Positions 43,362 through 51,699 of a stretch of 64,000 bases of DNA are shown one piece after another. The notes under the pieces are model-generated. The model was not told where the DNA came from and made no database searches. It worked only from the letters and a program-made list of their open reading frames with translations. The DNA comes from Rhizobium sp. 18065 (GTDB taxonomy: Bacteria; Pseudomonadota; Alphaproteobacteria; Rhizobiales; Rhizobiaceae), in contig NZ_CACSJP010000011.1 in NCBI RefSeq assembly GCF_902706095.1, positions 1 through 64,000 of the forward strand, given 5' to 3'. Positions within the stretch are counted from its first letter, which is position 1, and each line of letters begins with the position of its first letter. The translations under genes and the position numbers were made by a program.

Positions 43362-44288
43362 TCAGGCGGCCTCCCGCTCTTCCGAGATCAGCGGCTGCAG
43401 GCTGTGGAGATAGGCCACGGCGCGTTGTGCATGCGCTGCGGCCTGAAAGATGGCGCGCTTGTCGTCTGACAGCACCCTGAGCCAGGATTGAAGGTAGCTC
43501 GCATGATCGGGACGTGGCTCTAGTTCCGGGACGATGCCGAGATCGGCGCACAGGAAGCAGCTTCCGAGTTCCGCCAAAAGCTCTTCGCGGCTTCGGTCAG
43601 TCTTGTCCTTGCCGTATCGGCTGAGATCTCGGCCGACGCGATCTGGATGCGCCGTCCAGTGGCAACTCTCATGGCTTAGCGTTGCAACGTAGGAAGCGGC
43701 ATCGCGGAAACTCTCGAATGCGGGCATCTGGATGTGGTCGGATACCGGCGAATAATAGGCTTGCGATCCACCGTGCCGGATCACCGCACCGGTATTGCGG
43801 AAGAACTGGTCGGCGTGGGCGATCCGTTCGACCGGATCGAGCACCGGTGCAGCATCGGTATAATACCGATCGGCAAGACCGTCGATTTGCGCGACGTTGA
43901 AGACCGTGTAGGCTTTCAGAAAGGGAATATCGCGCTCGACTTCAGCGCCCTGTCCGTCGGTCTCTGTCTTGGTAAAGCGGCTGGCATAGATGACGGTGGC
44001 GCCGGTTTCGCCCTTGCGGACGGCACCACCCAGTTCCAGCGCCTGCTTGAAGGTCATCCAGATCGGTGACGTATAGCCGCGGGTCAGACCCTCCGACCAC
44101 AACAGCAACACGTTCATGCCGCTGTAGCGCTCTCCGTTGTGCCTCAACGGCCGGGTGATCCGACCTGCCATGTTGGTGGCCGACCACGGCTGCATCCAGG
44201 GGCGGACACCGCGCTCGAGCTGCGCCACGATCGTATCGGTGATGCGTGCGTAAACATCGGCGCGCTGGTTTTCCTGTTTCCTGCTCAT
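43362..44288 (-). CDS. ArdC-type antirestriction protein / ssDNA-binding zincin
   Basis: A 308-residue ArdC homologue. The N-terminal ssDNA-binding part has DVYARITDTIVAQLERGVRP, WMQPW and GERYSGMNVLLLW; the C-terminal metallopeptidase-like domain has the zinc motif HESCH at residues 206-210, with the downstream SREELLAELGSCFLCADLGI supplying the third ligand region. ArdC proteins protect incoming plasmid DNA from host restriction. The leader upstream shares the GGGCCGGAACGAAGTGGAGGACGGC-type block with the DUF736 leaders. Confidence 0.9.
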   Translation of the reverse strand: MSRKQENQRADVYARITDTIVAQLERGVRPWMQPWSATNMAGRITRPLRHNGERYSGMNVLLLWSEGLTRGYTSPIWMTFKQALELGGAVRKGETGATVIYASRFTKTETDGQGAEVERDIPFLKAYTVFNVAQIDGLADRYYTDAAPVLDPVERIAHADQFFRNTGAVIRHGGSQAYYSPVSDHIQMPAFESFRDAASYVATLSHESCHWTAHPDRVGRDLSRYGKDKTDRSREELLAELGSCFLCADLGIVPELEPRPDHASYLQSWLRVLSDDKRAIFQAAAHAQRAVAYLHSLQPLISEEREAA

Positions 44289-44561
44289 TTCTCAAACCTC
44301 CGTTTTGGGAGGTCGCGCCGATCGCGACCCCGTCACGGCGGTCCTAAGGCCGGAGCAATGAGGGGCGTGGGCACCGACCGGGGCCTCATTGGGCGAAGCA
44401 CAATGGGGTGGTCATCAGGGCCGGAACGAAGTGGAGGACGGCGAAGCCGTTGCCCATGACCCGCGCTCCGGCAGGACCGGCGACGGGACGGGTCGCGAGC
44501 TGGTGCTATTCTACCGTCTCAATCAATTATTCTTTGCAGACAGAATATGCGAGCTGGCTTC

Positions 44562-44993
44562 TTATTTCTCGATGTCGGAGACGGCCGCCAGCGCTTTGAC
44601 CAGATTGACGACCTTCTTCTTGATCGCGGGTGAGCTGATTTGTGTGAAAGCCTGGTTCAGGTCACGGCCTTCCGAGGTTGAGAGGAACTGGGAGAGATCC
44701 TCGATCGGGCCGACGCCGTCCGCCGAATTGGTGCTGAAGCTTGGTTGTGGATCGCCAAAGAAAAATGACACGGGGACACCGAGCACTTGAGCGATATGGC
44801 TCAGACGGCTGGCGCCGACGCGGTTGGTGCCCTTCTCGTATTTCTGAACCTGCTGAAAGGTGATGCCCAGGGCATCGGCCAGCGTTGTCTGGCTCATTTC
44901 CCTGACGTTGCGCTGTAGCCTGATGCGCTGGCCCACCTCGACATCGATCTGGTTTGGATGCTTCGGTCTTTCAGTCAATATGCCTACCCCCAT
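44562..44993 (-). CDS. XRE-family transcriptional regulator
   Basis: A 143-residue regulator with a Cro/CI-type HTH: VGQRIRLQRNVREMSQTTLA, DALGITFQQVQKYEKGTNRV and GASRLSHIAQVLGVPVSFFF. The C-terminal extension (about residues 85-143) ends with IKKKVVNLVKALAAVSDIEK, a pattern common in rhizobial regulators of this size. It is unrelated to the two short HTH proteins at 14.2-14.8 kb. It stands alone; targets unknown. Confidence 0.85.
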   Translation of the reverse strand: MGVGILTERPKHPNQIDVEVGQRIRLQRNVREMSQTTLADALGITFQQVQKYEKGTNRVGASRLSHIAQVLGVPVSFFFGDPQPSFSTNSADGVGPIEDLSQFLSTSEGRDLNQAFTQISSPAIKKKVVNLVKALAAVSDIEK

Positions 44994-45272
44994 GGAATTG
45001 CTGCCGTGCCGGAGGCCTGGCCGAGCGCGACGCAGAGTTTACTCTTTGGCAGTATTCTCTACAGCGCGGCGATCTCGTGGCCATCAGCGTTCGAAACATA
45101 TTCGCAGCCGAACTGCAGGCTGCGCGTGTAGGCCCAAATCAGTCCCAGGAGGATTGGTCTATCCCGCCGAGCTCAAAAACCTATATCAGTTGTCGTGGCG
45201 TTGTATCTACAGCCACATCATCGATGTCTATGAGCAGATCACGGAGATGTTGAAACCCGAGATTGATTGCAC
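44994..45272. other. Stretch without a recognised gene
   Basis: It lies between the XRE gene start and the end of vapC. A plus-strand frame (44954-45253) has no motif. It probably holds the promoter of the XRE gene. Confidence 0.35.
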
Positions 45273-45677
45273 TTAAGCGACGGTGTCAATGTCGGTGCGC
45301 CGAAACTCGTCAGCCGTCGCATGTATGGGGACCGCGTAAAATTTGGCGCAGGCGTAATGCAGGCAATCACCAAGGTTCAAGCCGTGTCGGCCGCTGCGAA
45401 ACCGGGCGGCCGCGGACAGCGCCAGACGGGTGGTTTCCTTTGCAGGAGGTAAATCGCGGAGCTCGATCTGCCGCAATTCAAGGAATTCCATCACCAGGTT
45501 TTCGACCTCTGGAATAGGGAGATCAAACTTGTCGGGCCTGGCGAGGCCGAGCACCGTCTCGAGCACCGCGACCGGCGATGTGAACGGGTTCCTGGCCGAG
45601 GCGATGGCGTTGGAAACGCGCTCCGCCTCCGGCTCATCCGACAGGAGCGCAATGATCGCGCATGCGTCGATGAACAT
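45273..45677 (-). CDS. vapC: VapC toxin, PIN-domain ribonuclease
   Basis: A 134-residue PIN-domain endoribonuclease. Acidic catalytic residues are in MFIDACAIIALLSDEPEAER (Asp4), AVLETVLGLA (Glu) and GLNLGDCLHYACAK (Asp), the standard VapC set. The ATG at 45677 overlaps the vapB stop (TGATG) and has GGGAGAC upstream; the frame is open to 45692. Together with VapB it forms a toxin-antitoxin pair that stabilises the plasmid. Confidence 0.88.
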   Translation of the reverse strand: MFIDACAIIALLSDEPEAERVSNAIASARNPFTSPVAVLETVLGLARPDKFDLPIPEVENLVMEFLELRQIELRDLPPAKETTRLALSAAARFRSGRHGLNLGDCLHYACAKFYAVPIHATADEFRRTDIDTVA

Positions 45678-45922
45678 CAGTTGGTCTCCCACATATCATC
45701 GAAAGCCTTACGCGGGAGGGGTTTGCGCATGTCGGCGTTGATCTTGACGCCATGCTTCTCGCGAAGCCGTGCTGCTGTTTCAATGGCGGATTCAACCCGG
45801 CTGCGCCTTTCAATCGCTTCGCGCATGGCGATGACGATGGCATCGGTAATGCCGACGCCGGCGATTTCGGCAAATTGGCGGGTCAGCTTGTCCGCCTCAG
45901 GATTGTTGACGTTGATCGGCAT
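45677..45922 (-). CDS. vapB: VapB antitoxin (PSK transcription-factor type)
   Basis: An 81-residue antitoxin. The N-terminal DNA-binding strand and helices read MPINVNNPEADKLTRQFAEI and GITDAIVIAMREAIERR; the C-terminal half neutralises VapC. GGAGGG lies 5 bases upstream of the ATG at 45922. It is cotranslated with vapC through a 1-base overlap. The operon is probably repressed by the VapBC complex at the palindrome just upstream. Confidence 0.85.
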   Translation of the reverse strand: MPINVNNPEADKLTRQFAEIAGVGITDAIVIAMREAIERRSRVESAIETAARLREKHGVKINADMRKPLPRKAFDDMWETN

Positions 45923-45936
45923 GGCGCCCTCCATGT

Positions 45937-45948
45937 AGATAATTATCT
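45937..45948. promoter_or_regulatory. Probable VapBC operator
   Basis: Perfect 12-bp palindrome AGATAATTATCT, 14 bases before the vapB start, within an AT-rich promoter-like stretch. Confidence 0.55.
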
Positions 45949-46030
45949 CGTTTAATGTAGATGATCGCGGCTTCTTTTCCAAGGGTGCTCGATCAGTGTA
46001 TTTGGCGGGGCCGAAGCCCCGCCCTGCGGC

Positions 46031-46618
46031 TCAACCGAGAGCCGCCAGTTGCGCCTCGGCAGCCTTGCGATCGAGCGACTGACCGGGATTTTCGACCGGG
46101 CGGTCGAAGGGCTTCCAGGGCTCACCGACCACATGCTCGTAGGCGGTAACGGCACCCTCCGCGGCCATCCGGAGCGCATGCGACTGGATCCCCATGTCGG
46201 CCGCAAACTCACGCTTGCGCTGGGCGGCGCTATCGTATCCGACGGGACCGTCGAGGTCCTCGTCGCGGGCGTCGTTGGCCGCCTTCGCGGTCGCGTCGCG
46301 GGCCTCGGAGACGGCGCGGGAGTAAAATTGACCGGCGCCATGCGCGGACCCGACATAGGCCCCGACGATGCGCTGCAGGTGGATCTGCATCGCCCGTTCG
46401 CCAAGACCTTCAGAGAGGCTGTCGGCGGTCTCGACGATCAGGCGCTCGTGCAGGTCGCGGATGCCGTCGCCGTCGACCACCGCAGTGCCGAAGCTTTCGG
46501 CGATCGCCAATGCCTGGACGGCGTCCGGGCAGGTGAGCCGGACCATTTCGAGTGTGGCGCCCTTGCGGAGCGGGACGACGCGGGCGGACTGGCGGGACTG
46601 GGTTGCGGACTTTGCCAT
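46031..46618 (-). CDS. Hypothetical plasmid protein
   Basis: A 195-residue soluble protein: MAKSATQSRQSARVVPLRKG, then a helical body (LHERLIVETADSLSEGLGER, AMQIHLQRIVGAYVGSAHGA) ending in RKAAEAQLAALG. The start at 46618 has AAGGAAG 6 bases upstream; the frame extends to 46894 over the GC-rich leader. It belongs with the conserved housekeeping genes on its 5' side, but I know no function. No membrane segment or catalytic motif is visible. Confidence 0.65.
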   Translation of the reverse strand: MAKSATQSRQSARVVPLRKGATLEMVRLTCPDAVQALAIAESFGTAVVDGDGIRDLHERLIVETADSLSEGLGERAMQIHLQRIVGAYVGSAHGAGQFYSRAVSEARDATAKAANDARDEDLDGPVGYDSAAQRKREFAADMGIQSHALRMAAEGAVTAYEHVVGEPWKPFDRPVENPGQSLDRKAAEAQLAALG

Positions 46619-47079
46619 CGGTTCTTCCTTTCGAGGTTGCTGCGAAGCGGTTCCGGCCCTTGCCGGTCTGTCCTTCGGTGCGGTCAGACAGAACCGGCGG
46701 AAGACGGGCGTTTCAGGGTCCGGCGCCACTGAGCGAGCGAAGCGGGTTTGCGGACAAGCGGGGCAGAGCCCTGCGAGGGACGCGGAGCCGCTTTGCGAAG
46801 GGAGGCGGGGCCGGCCGCCACGCGGCGCGATAGCGGCCTTGAAACGAACGGCCGCCGGTTCAGACCGCAGCAAAACCGAAGGGCAGGCCGGCAAGGGTTC
46901 GGGAACTCACCAAAACCGCTGAAAGAATCCGATGCCAAGCAAGCGACACCAACATCTGATGCGACCCTGACGTTTGCTTTGCCGCCACTTCCACGATAGA
47001 GGCGCACACGCGTCCAGCCGCCGATGCAGACAGCATGACGGTAACCATGGACGGTGCGAAACATCACGGCGGGGCAGGG
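46619..47079. other. GC-rich leader with a repeated structured block
   Basis: It lies between divergent genes. Bases 46751-46838 share the order CAAGCGGGGC, AGCCCTGCGA, GGAC and GCGATAGCGG with 51535-51610 upstream of the ParB-like gene. GGCCCTTGCCGGTC near 46656 also has a counterpart (GGCCCTTCGCCGGTC) there. Probably a conserved untranslated leader. Confidence 0.5.
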
Positions 47080-47382
47080 ATGAGCAATCCGAACGACGAC
47101 TATATCTACGACGAAGCGACCGGTGAATGGCGGCCGGCTTCCGAGATTGCCGCGCAGACTGCGGCGGGTTTCGAGGTCCGCGACGCCTCGGGCAATCTTC
47201 TCGCCGATGGCGACTCCGTGGTCCTGATCAAGGACCTGAAGGTGAAGGGCGCCGGCCAGACGCTCAAGCAGGGCACGGTGATGCGGTCGATCCGCCTCAC
47301 CGACAATGCGGAAGAAATCGATTGCCGCCATGAGTCCATCAGGGGACTGGTCCTGCGCACAGAATTCGTGCGTAAGCGCTAA
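47080..47382 (+). CDS. PhnA/YjdM-domain protein without zinc ribbon
   Basis: About 100 residues. The C-terminal domain SGNLLADGDSVVLIKDLKVK, GAGQTLKQGTVMRSIRL and LRTEFVRK is the PhnA (YjdM) domain. The N-terminal zinc ribbon of chromosomal YjdM is replaced by NPNDDYIYDEATGEWRPASE. Despite the name, the family has no proven role in phosphonate use. The start is taken at 47080 (MSNPND), while the frame is open to 47035; the ribosome binding site is weak. It is the only plus-strand gene in this region. Confidence 0.75.
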   Translation: MSNPNDDYIYDEATGEWRPASEIAAQTAAGFEVRDASGNLLADGDSVVLIKDLKVKGAGQTLKQGTVMRSIRLTDNAEEIDCRHESIRGLVLRTEFVRKR

Positions 47383-47389
47383 TCGCGCT

Positions 47390-47829
47390 TTAGAGGTCCG
47401 GCGCCTCTAGATCGGGATCGACCAGGTCACCGGGCTTTGGCAATCGGTAAGCGACAAGCCATGACGGCCCATGCGAATTGCGCAGACCGCGCAGGATCCC
47501 ACCGTCGTCATAGGGCGCGGCGCCCATCCACACAATGTTGAGGATGCTTTCCACCGGCGGCCGTGCTTGGCCGCATAGGCTTGCAGCGCCCGGTGCTGCT
47601 CGACGGTCAGGGGCGGCAGTCGTTCGCGTTTTGACTGCGCGGCACCGGGTGTCGAGTCTGTGTCCCCGGTGGCGTTTTCCTTCTCGGCAACAAGCCGCAG
47701 CAGCTCCGCGACACCGGCCCTCAGCCAATGCTCGCCCTTCAAATGACGGAACCGCGTCCAGAATGCGGTTCGCTCTTCGGTCGATGTGGCGATACCTGCC
47801 TTGCGTTCGAGGTCTCCGATCGTTGTCAT
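47390..47829 (-). pseudogene. Frameshifted conserved plasmid protein
   Basis: The frame from 47829 reads MTTIGDLERKAGIATSTEER through LTVEQHRALQAYAAKHGRRWK and then turns into unlikely sequence. The other frame supplies the natural continuation, ILNIVWMGAAPYDDGGILRG..LRNSHGPSWLVAYRLPKP, ending at 47390. Restoring one A at the run at 47548-47550 joins them (WKSILN). The joined protein of about 146 residues resembles small proteins with a GPSWL..YRLP ending. It is coupled to its upstream neighbour by ATGA. Confidence 0.7.
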
Positions 47830-48215
47830 CGCCGCAGATCCTCCGTGATCAGCGGCTGGGGAAGGGACAAGTATGCGTCGGGATCGGAGTTCGATCCCGG
47901 AATCCGTATCTCCAGGCGCGCCCGAACTGCGGCGATGGCGGCATCCTGTCGCGCGAGCTTGCGGGAGAGCGCATCGATCTCGGGCTGGCGCTCGGCCGTG
48001 AGTGCCGAAAGGTTGGCGCGGTAGCGTTCGAGGAACGCACCGGGATCGGCAGCCTTGCCCCGTCGATACCCCTGCTGGCGTCGGCCGAGTCGCGGGATCA
48101 GCGCGGTCATGCGGCGGGTGATCTGCCGATCGATCAGGTCAATCTGATGCTGGGTCTGCCGGCGCGCCTCTTCCATGTGCGACAACAATGCGCTGTGATT
48201 TGCCTGGATTGCCAT
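47826..48215 (-). CDS. Coiled-coil hypothetical protein
   Basis: A 129-residue protein, mostly helical: MAIQANHSALLSHMEEARRQ, TQHQIDLIDRQITRRM and RANLSALTAERQPEIDALSR. A long coiled coil is likely. The ATG at 48215 overlaps the previous stop (TGATG); the frame is open to 48236. It sits in a four-gene coupled run (49569 to 47390). Function unknown. Confidence 0.65.
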   Translation of the reverse strand: MAIQANHSALLSHMEEARRQTQHQIDLIDRQITRRMTALIPRLGRRQQGYRRGKAADPGAFLERYRANLSALTAERQPEIDALSRKLARQDAAIAAVRARLEIRIPGSNSDPDAYLSLPQPLITEDLRR

Positions 48216-49096
48216 CACGCAGCCCTCCCGCGCCAACTGGCAAAGCTCGACGGGCCGTCATGGGCGGAATGGCGCGCCTCATCGATGACGAAACCGAACC
48301 GGCCGGCCTTGTAGCCGTCGCTCGGGACGAGGTAACGACGCTCTTCCGCCCCGCCATCACGCGTGCCGCCGATCGTTGCGATCACCTCGGTCATGCCGGA
48401 GTGATAATCGGAACGCAGCGCCGAAATGACGATCCAGTCACCGGCATGCCCCGCATGAAACGCCCGGCGGTCCTTCTCGAAGGATTGACCGGAAGCAAGT
48501 TCCCGGCCGTGGATCGCTTCCCAGACATCGGGCCATGAATCGCGGATCGTCCGGTCAGCGGTCCTGTGCTCGTAGCCGGTGAACAGCGTCGGGAAGGTGA
48601 GCGCGACGATCGCCCATGCGGCATCCTCTTCGTACCAACCGCCATCGGCGCGGAGCAGCGGATGAACTTTTGCGTTCCGTTCAACCGACAGCTTGAAGCC
48701 GCCGTGCCCGGCCGTGGTGTGGGAAACCACGCCGTTGGCATAGATCGTGGCGCCCTGCGAAGCTCCCCACGGCGTGCTGCAATGCATGCGAACACTGTGG
48801 CGCCCGAGCGCGCGGAGTTCACGGCTGTGTTCCGCCTGTTCGAGCATCCGCGCGCGAAAGGCATCTTCATCCGCCACAGCGCCATGGTGCGAATAGAAGT
48901 CCTCGCGCTTGAGACCGATGAGTGGCCGCGAGACGCGCCAGGCGCTGGCGAGGAAATACTCGTTGTGGCGACCAGGCACCATGGCGAAGACGAGATCGCC
49001 GACGCGGGCGACAGGCAATCCGTCGGCACTGCGACCAAATTCCACCTCCGATTCGGAGGTGGAAACGTCGGAGGGGGAGAGAACCGGGGTGCTCAT
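48215..49096 (-). CDS. Conserved plasmid protein, DUF7007-like
   Basis: A 293-residue soluble protein. Recognisable stretches are LVFAMVPGRHNEYFLASAWR, GRHSVRMHCSTPWGASQGAT and WYEEDAAWAIVALTFPTLFT. I associate this with the family recently named DUF7007 on rhizobial plasmids, with moderate confidence. No catalytic motif stands out. It overlaps the gene before it by ATGA and the one after by TGATG, so the set is probably made in fixed ratio. Confidence 0.65.
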   Translation of the reverse strand: MSTPVLSPSDVSTSESEVEFGRSADGLPVARVGDLVFAMVPGRHNEYFLASAWRVSRPLIGLKREDFYSHHGAVADEDAFRARMLEQAEHSRELRALGRHSVRMHCSTPWGASQGATIYANGVVSHTTAGHGGFKLSVERNAKVHPLLRADGGWYEEDAAWAIVALTFPTLFTGYEHRTADRTIRDSWPDVWEAIHGRELASGQSFEKDRRAFHAGHAGDWIVISALRSDYHSGMTEVIATIGGTRDGGAEERRYLVPSDGYKAGRFGFVIDEARHSAHDGPSSFASWRGRAA

Positions 49097-49569
49097 GCCG
49101 CGGCCCTCCCTTCGACATGGTCCGCCGCGACTTCGTCAGCGGTTACCTCGTCAAGCACGGCATGGGGATAACCATGCCGGGTCAGCCATGCCTCGGCCGC
49201 CTGTCGATCAGCAGCGAGATGCACGAGTTCGGCGTGCTCGCCGGCGCGATCGAAGATCCGGACGGAACCGGGTTTCGGGCGCTCAATCACCGTGAACGTC
49301 AGGTCGCTGTCGATCGAGAACGTCCGATGCACACGGATCGTGATCACGCCATTGGCGCCGAAATCGCCTTCATGCAGAGTGAAGTAAGCGGGCGCGGCGT
49401 AGCTGCCGCGGATTCGAGCATCCTCTTTGCGGATCAGCCGGCCCTGGCTGTTTCGGGTCTTCCATGACGCGAGCTTCTTGCGAAAACGCTCTGGCGGACG
49501 TGGCGTGGCATCCGACCATGCCACGGTGGCACCGATTGGGACGAGGTCGAAGATCAGAGATGCGGACAT
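49093..49569 (-). CDS. Conserved plasmid hypothetical protein
   Basis: A 158-residue protein with beta-rich character: LIFDLVPIGATVAWSDATPR, PPERFRKKLASWKTRNSQGR and YFTLHEGDFGANGVITIRVH. AGGAGG lies 7 bases upstream of the ATG. It is the first gene of the coupled run 49569 to 47390. I do not recognise the family, though the block is common on large rhizobial plasmids. Confidence 0.65.
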   Translation of the reverse strand: MSASLIFDLVPIGATVAWSDATPRPPERFRKKLASWKTRNSQGRLIRKEDARIRGSYAAPAYFTLHEGDFGANGVITIRVHRTFSIDSDLTFTVIERPKPGSVRIFDRAGEHAELVHLAADRQAAEAWLTRHGYPHAVLDEVTADEVAADHVEGRAAA

Positions 49570-49662
49570 TGCATGTCCTCCTGGTTTGGGTTGCTGGAAA
49601 CAGGACCGCCGCCGGGTGGTGGCTCGGCGGCGGTCGTTCGATCGGAAGAAAAGGGAAGGCGG

Positions 49663-51402
49663 CTATTCCGCCGCGATCCCGAATGCCGTGTCCTCACCTT
49701 CGGAATTCTCGGTCGCTTCGGCGTCAGCGAGCTCCGTTGGATCAGCTGCGCCGCTGTCCTCGGTCGGGCCCAGGTAATGCGGATCGGCTTCGACGCTCTC
49801 CGCCGCGTCGGCATCGTCGCCCTCGATAACTTCGCCGCGCTTGATCCAATCGGCGAGTTCCGTGTCGACCGGTGCAAACAGGGCGGACGGATGCACAAAG
49901 CGTTCTTGCCTGAACTGCTCGACCAGCGCTGCGCGGGTTTCCCGGACCTTCGGGCGCGGAACAATCGACGTGCCCTCGCACGAAGCCTCCAGCGCCGTGC
50001 GCGACAGGCACGCGAGGAAGTCTTCCGTTCCCATATTCGGCAGGAACGTGTCCGCCCCGATGGCGCTGCCGGCGATGCGGGAGACAATACCGCTGTTGGA
50101 CATGTTGCGCCTGCACGAGAACACCTCGATCAGGACCGAGCGCGCGGCCACCCGCAGGCTGTCCATGTCGGCCGCAAGCCGGCCGTCTTGATCGAAGAGA
50201 TGGACGGCGTGCCGCGTCAGCCGTTTGCTGCCCAGGATAGAGCCGGCCGTTCCGGAATCGACGCGCACATTGAGGCCGGCAAAGCCGATCACAAGCAACG
50301 CCATCAGCATGTCGTCCTCGATCGGCGCGCGGCCGAGCGCTTCGTGAAGCGCGTCGGTGCGGAAATCACCGATCATGTCCTGGCCCTTCTGGGTGACGTC
50401 GGCGCGCGGCTTGGCGATAATGCCGTCATCGCTTCCGTTGCCGACGTCGTCTGCCGCGCTACTCTTCGTTTTCTTGGCCTCCGGCAAGCGGAAATGGGCG
50501 GTCTGCACCTTGCCCTCGCGGTCGAGATAGAGCGCCGTGCTATCGCCCTTGCCCGGCTTGCCGTAAACGCGTTCGGCCTTTTTCGGCAATTCCGGCTGTC
50601 CCCAGTTGTTGACCTCGACGATCGCGCCCTTCTTGGGAAGATTGCTCGTCATCCACTCCTGCTGGGCGCCGAGATAGGCCTCGACATTGGTGGTGTAGCG
50701 CGAGTCCTCGTCGGCCGGGGCGAAGAGATCCTCCACCCATTCGATGCCGTAGGCCTGCGCCAGGTCGTCGCCGAAGCTCGCGTCCTTGGCATACATCCGC
50801 TTCTTGGTCAGCGCGTTGGCGACCGACCACCACGAGGCGGTATCGCCCTTCTTCGGCTTGTGCGCCTTCCAGACTTCCTTCTGCTCGTCGAGCGAGGCTG
50901 CCGCGATGGTCCTGAGCTGCGGCTCGGAGGGCATGTCGCCCTTAGCCATATGGTCAAGCATCGCCGGCAGCACGTTGGCGAGCAATCGGAGCTTGCGGAT
51001 CTGGCGCACAGGCAGCGTCAGTGCCACCGCGATCGCTTCCTCGGTCCAGCCGAGGGCGACCAGACGCTCGATGCCGCGCCATTGGTCGATCGGGTTGAGC
51101 GGCTCACGGGCGATGTTTTCGACCATCGAGCGCATGGCGCCATTGTCATCGGCTGCGTCGACCACGAGAACGTCGATTTCCTCGAGCCCGGCGGCGACTG
51201 CCAAACGCCTGCGGCGATGACCGGCCTCGATGATGTAGCCGTTGCCGCCATCCGGCTCGGCGAAGACGACCGGCGGCTGGATGATACCAACGGCTTTGAT
51301 GGTTGCCAGAAGCAGGGCGTCACCCTGCGGTGAGGATTTGGTCTGGCGCGTATTGTCGGGATTGTCCTTCAGCGCGCGCGGGTCGATTTTCATGTGTCGC
51401 AT
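49663..51402 (-). CDS. ParB/Spo0J-family nuclease-like protein
   Basis: A 579-residue protein, far longer than partition ParB. The N-terminal ParB domain has GDALLLATIKAVGIIQPPVV, YIIEAGHRRRRLAVAAGL and SMVENIAREPLNPIDQWRGI; a KorB-like HTH follows (GWTEEAIAVALTLPVRQIRK). The rest is a large region found only in plasmid proteins of this type, with an acidic tail. It is not the repABC centromere protein. Homologues on mobile elements are thought to act as DNA-binding or nuclease factors. GAAAGG precedes the start. Confidence 0.85.
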   Translation of the reverse strand: MRHMKIDPRALKDNPDNTRQTKSSPQGDALLLATIKAVGIIQPPVVFAEPDGGNGYIIEAGHRRRRLAVAAGLEEIDVLVVDAADDNGAMRSMVENIAREPLNPIDQWRGIERLVALGWTEEAIAVALTLPVRQIRKLRLLANVLPAMLDHMAKGDMPSEPQLRTIAAASLDEQKEVWKAHKPKKGDTASWWSVANALTKKRMYAKDASFGDDLAQAYGIEWVEDLFAPADEDSRYTTNVEAYLGAQQEWMTSNLPKKGAIVEVNNWGQPELPKKAERVYGKPGKGDSTALYLDREGKVQTAHFRLPEAKKTKSSAADDVGNGSDDGIIAKPRADVTQKGQDMIGDFRTDALHEALGRAPIEDDMLMALLVIGFAGLNVRVDSGTAGSILGSKRLTRHAVHLFDQDGRLAADMDSLRVAARSVLIEVFSCRRNMSNSGIVSRIAGSAIGADTFLPNMGTEDFLACLSRTALEASCEGTSIVPRPKVRETRAALVEQFRQERFVHPSALFAPVDTELADWIKRGEVIEGDDADAAESVEADPHYLGPTEDSGAADPTELADAEATENSEGEDTAFGIAAE

Positions 51403-51699
51403 GGAATGAACCTTTCCAGGTTATGGACACGGCCCTTCGCCGGTCCTTCTCGTGTCTTCACTTTTCCCGAAGACACTTTCCGGACCGCAGGGCGGGCAGC
51501 CCGGCGCAATCGCGGCCGAGCATCCCTGCTGCGAAGGACAAGCGGGGCTGACAGCCCTGCGAAGGACGAGTGGCCGGGATCGCGCAGGCGGCGATTGAGC
51601 GATAGCGGCGACGGGAGGACCGGTCTGCGACCGGTTTCCTCCTTCTTTTCATTTCCCTTTTTTCTCTTAGAATCGGACAGCCGATCCGGACCATATTTG
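51403..51699. other. Leader of the ParB-like gene with repeated block and hairpin
   Basis: A perfect 8-bp hairpin GTGTCTTC / GAAGACAC (51452-51476) lies near the gene. Bases 51535-51610 repeat the block seen at 46751-46838. No gene is visible. Confidence 0.5.
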
